Shown in pieces: positions 36,372-44,028 of a stretch of DNA of 52,979 nucleotides (position 1 is the stretch's first letter; each line of letters opens with the position of its first letter). Under the pieces are notes generated by a model. It did no database searches. It saw nothing but the letters and a program-made list of their open reading frames with translations, and was not told the origin of the DNA. Position numbers and translations under genes: made by a program. The stretch is from Lachnospiraceae bacterium (GTDB taxonomy: Bacteria; Bacillota; Clostridia; Lachnospirales; Lachnospiraceae), in assembly GCA_017935565.1 (NCBI GenBank), contig JAGBHK010000030.1:1-52979 (forward strand), read 5' to 3'.

Positions 36372-38960
36372 TTAATGCGATGGGCATTCTGTTCCTTGTA
36401 CGCTTTCAGGTAATTCGTAAGGCGTGTCATCGGTTGTACCTTCATCACCTTGGAATCTTTCAATAAATACTTTTTCAACCTTAGTCGAGTCTGGACAATC
36501 TGATGATGCCAATTTGCCAGATGTTGAACATATTACATATTTTGCATGACAAATGCAATATTCTTCTGGAACTGTACCTACTTCGAAGTATTCTTCGCGA
36601 GTAAAGTTAGCCGTTTCGTTGGTTCCGTATTTGTTAACAGAATCACATACACCATCGATAGCAAGATAACCGCATTTATAACATATTTTGGCTGTTTCAA
36701 TTGATTCAGGTGGCTCGATAGTTTTTTGTGAGTAACCCTTAACATCATTGATTTCAGACATTACATTCTTCCAAATAACATTTCTGTATGATGTTGATTT
36801 AATCTTTGTAGGCTCATCATAACCACTCCAAACAACAGCAGTAAGGTATGGTGTGAAACCAGCTGTCCAAATATCGTATTCATTTGAAGTAGTACCAGTT
36901 TTAATAGCTGTATACTGATTTTTAATGTTAGCAGCGTGACCTGTACCAATAGTTGCACAATCATGCATTGCATCAGCTAAAAGGAAAGCAGTAGATTCCT
37001 TAATTACCTGATGAGTCTCAACTTCATAGGCATCAGATGTCTTGTCTAAAATAATACGTCCTTCGCTGTCAATAATTCTAGTATAAAGAGTAGGTTCAAT
37101 ATAAACACCCTTGTTTGCAATAGCGGCATAAGCTGCACATACTTCTAAGTTTGTAACACCATTTGTTAAACCACCAAGCGACAATGACTGTGTAACGTCA
37201 GTATCATAACCGCCATTAGCGTTTTCCTGGCTTTCAACAAGAGTTGTAAATCCAAAATTCTTAAGATATTCAAAACCAATCTCAGGTCCGATTTCTGTAA
37301 GACACTTTACTGCAACAATGTTCATAGATTCTTTGATACCTTCTCTAATTGAAGAAAGTCCGTAATATCTAGAACCCCACCAGTTTTTAACTTCCTGACC
37401 TGATTCGTATGCATATGGGGCATCATCAAAAACTGATGCAACAGTGTAATTACATTTATCAATAGCAGGACCAAATGCAGCCAATACCTTAAATAACGAA
37501 CCTGGCTGTCTTACTGTGTTTGTAGCTCTATTAAGTGAAAGACTGGCAGTTTTCTCACCACGTCCACCAACGATAGCTTTAACATAACCTGTATTCTGGT
37601 CAATAATTGTCATTGAAGCCTGAGGCTGAATAGTAGTAATCATAGTTTCTGCAATGATTTCTTCGCCTTCTTTTAATACGTAGGCTTTATATTCGTCAAC
37701 ACAAGCCTGTGCGCTCTCTTTATCATCAAATAATAATCTAAATGAAGAATTTTCTAATAAAGTTCTGTGGTAATACAAAATATCCTGTTCAGAATAATGC
37801 TGCTGTATTGGGTCACCATTTTCATCCTTATTAGTTGTGTAAATTGACATTCTCCATTCTAAAGAATATTTTGAATTTTCAGGATAACTTGCAGGGTCAG
37901 ATAATACTCTGTCTGCAATGGCCTGCATCTGTGGGTCCTGTGTTGAGTAAATTGTAAGACCACCACTGTAAAGAGCTTGGTCAACCTGAGCTTCAGTATA
38001 ACCTTTTTCGTTAATCAAATCTTCAGTAACCTGCTGAATCAAAGCATCTGTAAAGTAAGAGAAGATTTCAGTATCTTCAGTTTCAATAGCAATGGACTGA
38101 ATTCTTGCATATACATCATCTGCTAAAGCTTCATCAAGTTCTTCTTTTGTAATATGTCCGTTTTTGTACATATTATTGAGAACCTTTTCACGTCGTTCCG
38201 CATTATTCTCCGGATGAGTAGCCGGATTCAAATAATATGGCGACTGAGTGATAGCTGCAATAACAGCGCTTTCTGAAATAGTAAGTTCAGATACATTCTT
38301 ATTAAAATATTTAATAGAAGCAGCCTGTACACCATAAACACCACCTAAGTTGATAGTGTTAAGATAGTTCTCCAAAATAATATCTTTATTTACAACTTTT
38401 TCAAGTTCTAAGGCTAAATACTGTTCCTGAATTTTACGCTTGATTAAGGCGCCCATGTTAGATTCGCGTCCACCATCTTCAAAAACGTTATTTTTTAATA
38501 ACTGCTGGGTGATAGTACTGGCACCCTGTGAAGCATCCATAGTAGTAATAAGTACAACACCAGCTCTCAAAATACCCTTTACGTCGATACCATTGTGAGA
38601 GAGAAAACGTTCGTCCTCAATATCAATGAAAGCGTACTGTAATGATTCTGGTATATCTGCGATAGGCACAGGTATACGTTTTGAACTTGCAGTTACAAGT
38701 TCTTCAACAACATTACCCTCGGCATCCAAAATAGTTGTTCTGATTCCTACAGGGGTAATGTGTACGTCTTCGATAGCTGGAGCACCATCAATGATACCTT
38801 TTATCATACCGAGACCTAAAAAGCCAACTGCAGCAACACATAAAACTATAAGAAAAATAAATGCCTTAAATACGTTTATAAGCAATTTTTTTGTTACTTT
38901 ACGATTTGTGGATACAAGATGTTTGTGTTTTTCCACAATATTCTTTTTACCATAATTCAT
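36372..38960 (-). CDS. Class A penicillin-binding protein (PBP1a type)
   Basis: The 862-residue bifunctional peptidoglycan synthase has a cytoplasmic N-terminus, a membrane anchor (about 25-52), a GT51 glycosyltransferase domain with the catalytic Glu in EDERF (115-119), and a transpeptidase domain. The latter has S488-x-x-K491 (GSLFK), SMN in KESMNIVA, and K687-T-G. A Cys-containing C-terminal region (about 765-850) with several CxxC-like pairs (ICYKCGYLAIDG, CICHAKYVIC) follows; this part is variable in the family. It acts outside the membrane in cell wall growth. A -10-like element lies at 39006-39001 on the minus strand. It is not clearly part of spoVA. Confidence 0.93.
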   Translation of the reverse strand: MNYGKKNIVEKHKHLVSTNRKVTKKLLINVFKAFIFLIVLCVAAVGFLGLGMIKGIIDGAPAIEDVHITPVGIRTTILDAEGNVVEELVTASSKRIPVPIADIPESLQYAFIDIEDERFLSHNGIDVKGILRAGVVLITTMDASQGASTITQQLLKNNVFEDGGRESNMGALIKRKIQEQYLALELEKVVNKDIILENYLNTINLGGVYGVQAASIKYFNKNVSELTISESAVIAAITQSPYYLNPATHPENNAERREKVLNNMYKNGHITKEELDEALADDVYARIQSIAIETEDTEIFSYFTDALIQQVTEDLINEKGYTEAQVDQALYSGGLTIYSTQDPQMQAIADRVLSDPASYPENSKYSLEWRMSIYTTNKDENGDPIQQHYSEQDILYYHRTLLENSSFRLLFDDKESAQACVDEYKAYVLKEGEEIIAETMITTIQPQASMTIIDQNTGYVKAIVGGRGEKTASLSLNRATNTVRQPGSLFKVLAAFGPAIDKCNYTVASVFDDAPYAYESGQEVKNWWGSRYYGLSSIREGIKESMNIVAVKCLTEIGPEIGFEYLKNFGFTTLVESQENANGGYDTDVTQSLSLGGLTNGVTNLEVCAAYAAIANKGVYIEPTLYTRIIDSEGRIILDKTSDAYEVETHQVIKESTAFLLADAMHDCATIGTGHAANIKNQYTAIKTGTTSNEYDIWTAGFTPYLTAVVWSGYDEPTKIKSTSYRNVIWKNVMSEINDVKGYSQKTIEPPESIETAKICYKCGYLAIDGVCDSVNKYGTNETANFTREEYFEVGTVPEEYCICHAKYVICSTSGKLASSDCPDSTKVEKVFIERFQGDEGTTDDTPYELPESVQGTECPSH

Positions 38961-39048
38961 ATCTACATGTCCTTTCTAAAAAAACATACATACATCACAT
39001 ATTATAACAAATATAACGCCATAAATAAAGCAAAAAAATGTTAAATAA

Positions 39049-39379
39049 ATGTTACATATTTATATCGTAAATTCGCAAAGTATGTTTTTATCTATTGACA
39101 GATTTTTTATTTGTTTTAATAACGCTTCCGTATTATAAGAAGATTATTATTTTTCTAATCATAGCAAGATAAAAATGATATTAAACTTCGCATACACAAA
39201 CTCGTAGGCTTCGCCTACTCAAACAGTGTGTATCACGAAGTTACATTAATTACCTTGCTATGATTGAAAAATTACATAATCTTCTAAATATACGTACGCA
39301 TTATTAAAATAAATAAAAAATCTGTCACTAATTAAAAAACATACTTTGCGAATTGATGATTCATATAAATATTTAACAT
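39049..39379. repeat. 331-bp giant fold-back (inverted repeat) element
   Basis: Almost the entire gap between the divergent penicillin-binding protein and yigZ genes is one imperfect palindrome centred near 39211. Nested arms are 39049-39065 with 39363-39379, a perfect 20-bp pair 39070-39089 with 39335-39354, 39096-39121 with 39302-39327 (25 of 26), an imperfect inner part around AAGATTAT and ATCATAGCAAG, and an apex hairpin GTAGGC-TTC-GCCTAC (39204-39218). No protein is supported. It could be a MITE-like element or a structured RNA. No clear target duplication is seen. Confidence 0.8.
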
Positions 39380-39412
39380 AAAAAAATTTTTTATACATTT
39401 GTTTTTTATACA

Positions 39413-39442
39413 TTGAAATGTAATGATTGTTCATGTTAGAAT
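39413..39442 (+). promoter_or_regulatory. Possible promoter of yigZ
   Basis: TTGAAA (39413-39418), an 18-base spacer and TAGAAT (39437-39442) lie between the fold-back element and the gene. The match is moderate. Confidence 0.45.
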
Positions 39443-39467
39443 AAAGAAATGAATGGAGGTCAATGCA

Positions 39468-40112
39468 TTGGAAGGATTTAAGATTGTATACGAAGGTGCG
39501 GTAGCGGAAATCGTCGAAAAAAAATCGCGTTTCATAGCTTATGTTCGTCCTGTTAATACAGAGGATGAGGCAACTTCTTTTATAGATGAGATAAAAAAGA
39601 AACATTGGGATGCCAGACATAATTGCTCTGCATTCGTTATTGGAAAAAATAATGAACTTACCAGATGCAGTGATGATGGTGAACCATCAGGAACAGCAGG
39701 TAAGCCTATGTTAGAAGTGTTACTTGGTCAGGGTTTGCATAATGTGGCAGTTGTAGTAACCAGATATTTTGGCGGAGTCTTGCTTGGCACTGGCGGATTG
39801 GTTCGTGCATATCAGGCAGCAGTCAAGGAAGGTATACTTGCCAGTAAGGTTTTAGAGAAATTTGAAGGGGCAATGTATAAAGTGGAAACTGACTATAATG
39901 GCATCGGAAAGATACAATATATACTCGCTAAAGAAAATATCAACACTCTAGGAGTAGACTATTCTGATAAAGTTGTTGTAGAGTTTGTGGTAAAATCTGA
40001 TGAAGAGGGCAAGATTGTAAAAGAAATAACCGAAGCCACAGCTGGAAAAGCAGGCATAGAACGTGTAGAAGAATTAGTATTTGGAGTAGTAGATGGCGAG
40101 GTTATACTATAG
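39468..40112 (+). CDS. IMPACT/YigZ (YvyE) family protein
   Basis: The 214-residue cytoplasmic protein has the two-domain structure of the YigZ family: an UPF0029/IMPACT N-terminal domain (signature NVAVVVTRYFGGVLLGTGGL, preceded by DDGEPSGTAGKPM) and a C-terminal ferredoxin-like domain (about 135-205). Eukaryotic IMPACT regulates translation through GCN2; the bacterial function is unsettled. TTG at 39468 is chosen because GGAGG lies 8 bases upstream; an ATG at 39453 overlaps that site. The gene stands alone between the fold-back element and a bidirectional terminator. Confidence 0.88.
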   Translation: MEGFKIVYEGAVAEIVEKKSRFIAYVRPVNTEDEATSFIDEIKKKHWDARHNCSAFVIGKNNELTRCSDDGEPSGTAGKPMLEVLLGQGLHNVAVVVTRYFGGVLLGTGGLVRAYQAAVKEGILASKVLEKFEGAMYKVETDYNGIGKIQYILAKENINTLGVDYSDKVVVEFVVKSDEEGKIVKEITEATAGKAGIERVEELVFGVVDGEVIL

Positions 40113-40121
40113 ACATTACAG

Positions 40122-40161
40122 AAAAGGGATGTGTACGCTAAAAAGCGAACACATCCCTTTT
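40122..40161. terminator. Bidirectional terminator between yigZ and typA
   Basis: AAAAGGGATGTGT (40122-40134) pairs with ACACATCCCTTTT (40149-40161). The 14-base interior contains a small GCT...AGC stem. It serves both convergent genes. Confidence 0.87.
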
Positions 40162-40202
40162 AAATTGTCCGGATATCGGAGTGAGAGAGTAATCTATACA
40201 GT

Positions 40203-42032
40203 TTAGTTATTTCTAGCGGCTCTCTTTCTCATTGTAGGATCCAATATTTTCTTTCTAATTCTTAAACTTGTAGGAGTAATCTCAAGTAATTCATCTGTAT
40301 CAATGAATTCAAGACATTGCTCAAGACTTAACACTCTTGGTGGTGTAAGCTTTAAAGCATCGTCTGAACCAGAAGCACGAGTGTTTGTAAGCTGTTTTTT
40401 CTTACATACATTTACTTCGATGTCATCAGTTTTACCATTCTGACCAACAACCATACCTGAGTAAACTTTTTCGCCAGGTCCGATGAAAAGAGTTCCTCTT
40501 TCCTGAGCATTGAATAAACCGTAAGTAATAGCTTCGCCTGCTTCGAAAGCGATGAGAGAACCTTGTTTTCTGTACTGGATGTCACCCTTATATGGGCCGT
40601 AACCATCAAAAATAGTATTGATGATACCATTACCCTTTGTATCAGTCATAAATTCGCCTCTGTAGCCGATGAGACCTCTTGAAGGAATTGAAAACTCAAG
40701 TCTTGTATAGCCACCGTTTGATGTGGACATAGAGCGAAGTTCGCCTTTTCTAGAACTTAATTTTTCGATAACGTTTCCTGAAAATTCATCTGGGACATCA
40801 ACATAAGCAAGTTCCATTGGCTCTAAAAGTTTGTCATTTTCATCTTTTTTATATAATACTTCAGCCTTGCTTACAGCAAACTCGTAACCTTCACGGCGCA
40901 TGTTTTCGATAAGAACTGATAAATGAAGCTCACCACGACCTGAAACTTTATAACTTTCAGTTGTGTCAGTTTCTTCAACACGAAGACTTACATCAGTATT
41001 TAATTCTCTGAAAAGTCTATCGCGAAGATGTCTTGAAGTAACGAATTTACCTTCCTGACCGGCAAGAGGGCTATCATTTACTAAAAATTGCATAGCAATA
41101 GTTGGCTCTGAAATCTTTTGGAAAGGAATTGCCACGGGATTTTCAACAGAACAAATTGTATCACCAATGTGAATGTCTGCAATACCTGAAATGGCAACAA
41201 TAGAACCAATTGTAGATTCATTTACTTCCACTTTATTTAAACCGTCAAATTCGTATAATTTATTAATCTTAACCTTCTTTTTCTTATCAGGTTCATGGGC
41301 ATTAACAACCACAACTTCCTGATTAACTTTTAATGTACCATTATCAATCTTACCAACACCGATACGACCAACGTATTCATTGTAGTCGATTGTACTAATG
41401 AGAACCTGAGTATCAGCTTCTGGGTCGCCTGTTGGAGCCGGGATGTAATCAACGATTGTCTCAAAAAGAGGAATCATACTTTCTGGAGTGTCATCAAGTT
41501 CTAATATAGCGTGTCCTGCCTTTGCAGATGCAAAAACAAACGGACATTCAAGCTGGTCTTCAGAAGCATCAAGTTCAATGAAAAGTTCCAAAATTTCATC
41601 GATAACTTCGTTAGGTCTAGCCTCAGGTCTGTCGATTTTGTTTATACAAACAATTACATGAAGGTTGAGTTCCAATGCCTTTTTTAATACGAATTTTGTC
41701 TGTGGCATTGCGCCTTCAAATGCATCAACAACAAGGATAACGCCGTTAACCATTTTAAGAACTCGTTCAACTTCACCACCGAAGTCAGCATGACCAGGTG
41801 TGTCAATGATATTTATCTTTGTATCTTTATAATAAACTGCTGTGTTTTTTGATAAAATAGTGATTCCACGTTCTCTTTCGATATCGTTTGAATCCATTAC
41901 TCTTTCAGCAACTTCCTGTCCTGCTCTGAATACACCGCTCTGCTTTAAAAGCTGGTCTACCAAAGTTGTTTTACCGTGGTCAACATGGGCAATAATTGCA
42001 ATATTACGTACGTCTTCTCTGTTAGTCAACAT
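40203..42032 (-). CDS. typA: Translational GTPase TypA/BipA
   Basis: The 609-residue ribosome-binding GTPase of the EF-G/LepA group is involved in ribosome assembly and stress adaptation. The GTPase domain begins AIIAHVDHGKTTLVDQ (G1), with RGITI (G2), DTPGHADFGGE (G3) and NKIDRPEA (G4). Domain II, the EF-G III/V-like domains and the TypA-specific C-terminal domain (KKKQLTNTRASGSDDALKL) follow. Full length. The ATG at 42032 follows GGAAG. It is transcribed divergently from bioY from the promoter described separately. Confidence 0.96.
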   Translation of the reverse strand: MLTNREDVRNIAIIAHVDHGKTTLVDQLLKQSGVFRAGQEVAERVMDSNDIERERGITILSKNTAVYYKDTKINIIDTPGHADFGGEVERVLKMVNGVILVVDAFEGAMPQTKFVLKKALELNLHVIVCINKIDRPEARPNEVIDEILELFIELDASEDQLECPFVFASAKAGHAILELDDTPESMIPLFETIVDYIPAPTGDPEADTQVLISTIDYNEYVGRIGVGKIDNGTLKVNQEVVVVNAHEPDKKKKVKINKLYEFDGLNKVEVNESTIGSIVAISGIADIHIGDTICSVENPVAIPFQKISEPTIAMQFLVNDSPLAGQEGKFVTSRHLRDRLFRELNTDVSLRVEETDTTESYKVSGRGELHLSVLIENMRREGYEFAVSKAEVLYKKDENDKLLEPMELAYVDVPDEFSGNVIEKLSSRKGELRSMSTSNGGYTRLEFSIPSRGLIGYRGEFMTDTKGNGIINTIFDGYGPYKGDIQYRKQGSLIAFEAGEAITYGLFNAQERGTLFIGPGEKVYSGMVVGQNGKTDDIEVNVCKKKQLTNTRASGSDDALKLTPPRVLSLEQCLEFIDTDELLEITPTSLRIRKKILDPTMRKRAARNN

Positions 42033-42088
42033 AAAATACTTCCTTCCATATAATTGTAAACATTCATATTATTTAGCAACGGTTATTA

Positions 42089-42117
42089 AATATACATCTT
42101 AATGGAAAAAAAATCAA
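42089..42117 (-). promoter_or_regulatory. Promoter of typA
   Basis: On the minus strand TTGATT (42117-42112), a 17-base spacer and TATATT (42094-42089) fit a sigma-A promoter. The 13-base sequence next to its -10 is an exact inverted copy of that at the bioY -10. Confidence 0.6.
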
Positions 42118-42154
42118 GATATATTTACAAATGGAAGTTTTTAAATTTGCTAAG

Positions 42155-42183
42155 TTGTATTTTTTCGTATTAAGATGTATAAT
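42155..42183 (+). promoter_or_regulatory. Promoter of bioY operon
   Basis: TTGTAT (42155-42160), a 17-base spacer and TATAAT (42178-42183). No BirA-type operator with GTTAAC-like arms was found in the 200-base divergent region. Confidence 0.62.
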
Positions 42184-42234
42184 TTAAGGTAGCGTGTCTT
42201 TATGACTAAAGATAATATAAATTACAGGTGACAA

Positions 42235-42774
42235 ATGAGTAAAAAAACACATTCAATGGTTATGATTGCTATGTTTGGGGCAATAATATCCATTATATCA
42301 GCTATTCCTACAGGAATAAATATACTAGGTGTGCCTGCGACACTACAGACCTTTGCCATAGCCTTGACGGCATACACATTGGGATATAAAAAAGGCTCTA
42401 TGGCAACCTTGATTTACATATTACTTGGAGTTATTGGATTGCCGGTGTTTGGTGGATTTAAAGGTGGATTGGGAGTGTTAATGTCCGTTACGGGAGGCTT
42501 TATAGTAGGCTTTGTACCATTAAGTATTTTGTTAGGTTTCACATCCGATAGTAAAAACAAAAAGAAGATAGCAATAGTATCATTTATAGGACTTGCACTA
42601 TGTTATATTATAGGTGTTACATGGTTTGCACTAATAAGTAAAACTAGCATAATAACAGGGATTTTAATTATGGTATTACCATATTTATCAAAGGATATAA
42701 TATCAATGTTTGCGGCGTATGTAGTAGCCAAAAGATTGAAAAAATCAATAAATTTGAAATGGAGTAAAATATGA
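42235..42774 (+). CDS. bioY: Biotin transporter substrate-binding component BioY
   Basis: The 179-residue S component of an energy-coupling factor importer captures biotin in the membrane. Six hydrophobic helices are visible, with the family blocks ILGVPATLQTFAIAL, LLGVIGLPVFGGFKGG and TGGFIVGF. The energising EcfA/EcfT genes are not nearby, as is common for shared ECF modules. The ATG follows AGGTGA. The stop overlaps the start of the next gene by 4 bases (ATGA), which links biotin uptake and a CapA-like lipoprotein in one message. Confidence 0.9.
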   Translation: MSKKTHSMVMIAMFGAIISIISAIPTGINILGVPATLQTFAIALTAYTLGYKKGSMATLIYILLGVIGLPVFGGFKGGLGVLMSVTGGFIVGFVPLSILLGFTSDSKNKKKIAIVSFIGLALCYIIGVTWFALISKTSIITGILIMVLPYLSKDIISMFAAYVVAKRLKKSINLKWSKI

Positions 42775-44027
42775 GAAAATTTAAAGCAATAAAAGTAAGC
42801 GCATTATTATTGACGTTTGTGCTGGCACTTGCAGCTTGCTCAAAGGATAATAAAATTGATAATGACAGCATTACAACAAAGAATGAGCAGGCAACCAATG
42901 TGGCAGATGGGACTACTGAAACTAACACAGAGGAAGAGACAACTACAGAAAAAGAAACTACAACAATGCCTTACGTGGAGCCAGAGGTTGACATTATAAT
43001 GGTGGGAGACATTCTTCTTCATGACAATGTGCAAAATAGTGGAAAGCTTCCTGATGGCACATACAATTATGACCATATGTTTGCAAATGTTAAGGATGAG
43101 GTGCAGGCTGCAGATTTAGCCCTTGTCAATCAAGAGGTTATTCTTGGTGGTGTAGAACTTGGGCTTACAGGCTATCCTTGCTTTAACGGGGCCTACGAAG
43201 TAGGCGATGCTCTTTACAAGGCCGGCTTTAATGTAATATTACACGCCACAAACCATACCTTGGATAGAGGAAAAACAGCATTGTTAAATTGTATGAATTA
43301 TTGGAAGAAATATCAGGATGTGGCAGTTCTTGGAGTGTTTGAGTCTCAGGAAAGTTATGACAATGATATTTATGTTTACGAGCAGGATGGTATAAAGATT
43401 GCTATTTTAAACTATACTTATGGTACAAACGGAATACCGGTACCGGAGGATATGCCATATGCAGTTGCATTATTAGACGAGACCAAGGTGGTTGCGGACA
43501 TAAAAAAGGCTGAAGAAATTGCAGATTTCACAGTTGTTTGCCCGCATTGGGGAACTGAATATGTTCATTACTATTCAGATTACCAGACATATTGGACAAA
43601 TGTATTTATGAATAATGGCGTTGATTTAGTACTTGGAACACATCCACATGTTATACAGCCTGTTGAAATGCTTACAAATGATGCAGGTCACAGTATGCTT
43701 GTATACTACTCGTTAGGAAACTTTATTAACTCTACAGCTGATAGTGGAAGAGGTACTGCTGATAGAATGATTGGTGGTATGGCAGAAATTACAGTTGCAA
43801 AGAAGGAAAGTGGTGAGGTTTACATTAAATCATATGGTGTTGAACCACTTGTAACACAGCTTTCCTATGAGCCACAACAGATTACAACATATTTTTTGAA
43901 GGAATACACAGAGGATTTGGCGGCTACAAACCAGATTATTTATAAAGATGGTGTGTTCAATTTAGAATGGAGCAAATCACTTTGTAGAGAAGTGTTTAAA
44001 GAATTATATATAGAGGAGAAAAATTAA
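42771..44027 (+). CDS. CapA-family (PgsA-like) metallophosphatase-fold lipoprotein
   Basis: The 418-residue lipoprotein has a lipobox LALAAC with Cys near 23, a Thr/Glu-rich linker (about 25-68) and a CapA/PGA_cap domain. The calcineurin-like signatures are DIIMVGDILLHD, LVNQEVILGG, HATNHTLDRG, CPHWGTEY and GTHPHVIQP; these histidines and aspartates would bind a metal pair. Family members occur in poly-gamma-glutamate or capsule systems, but many serve unknown hydrolase roles; no other capsule gene is present here. The protein is outside the membrane. It ends one base before the M16C gene. Confidence 0.88.
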   Translation: MRKFKAIKVSALLLTFVLALAACSKDNKIDNDSITTKNEQATNVADGTTETNTEEETTTEKETTTMPYVEPEVDIIMVGDILLHDNVQNSGKLPDGTYNYDHMFANVKDEVQAADLALVNQEVILGGVELGLTGYPCFNGAYEVGDALYKAGFNVILHATNHTLDRGKTALLNCMNYWKKYQDVAVLGVFESQESYDNDIYVYEQDGIKIAILNYTYGTNGIPVPEDMPYAVALLDETKVVADIKKAEEIADFTVVCPHWGTEYVHYYSDYQTYWTNVFMNNGVDLVLGTHPHVIQPVEMLTNDAGHSMLVYYSLGNFINSTADSGRGTADRMIGGMAEITVAKKESGEVYIKSYGVEPLVTQLSYEPQQITTYFLKEYTEDLAATNQIIYKDGVFNLEWSKSLCREVFKELYIEEKN

Positions 44028-44028
44028 A

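Noticed and set aside
39258-39620. Minus-strand frame overlapping the fold-back element and yigZ
   Set aside because: It is composed of the palindrome plus the antisense of yigZ, with no start signal.
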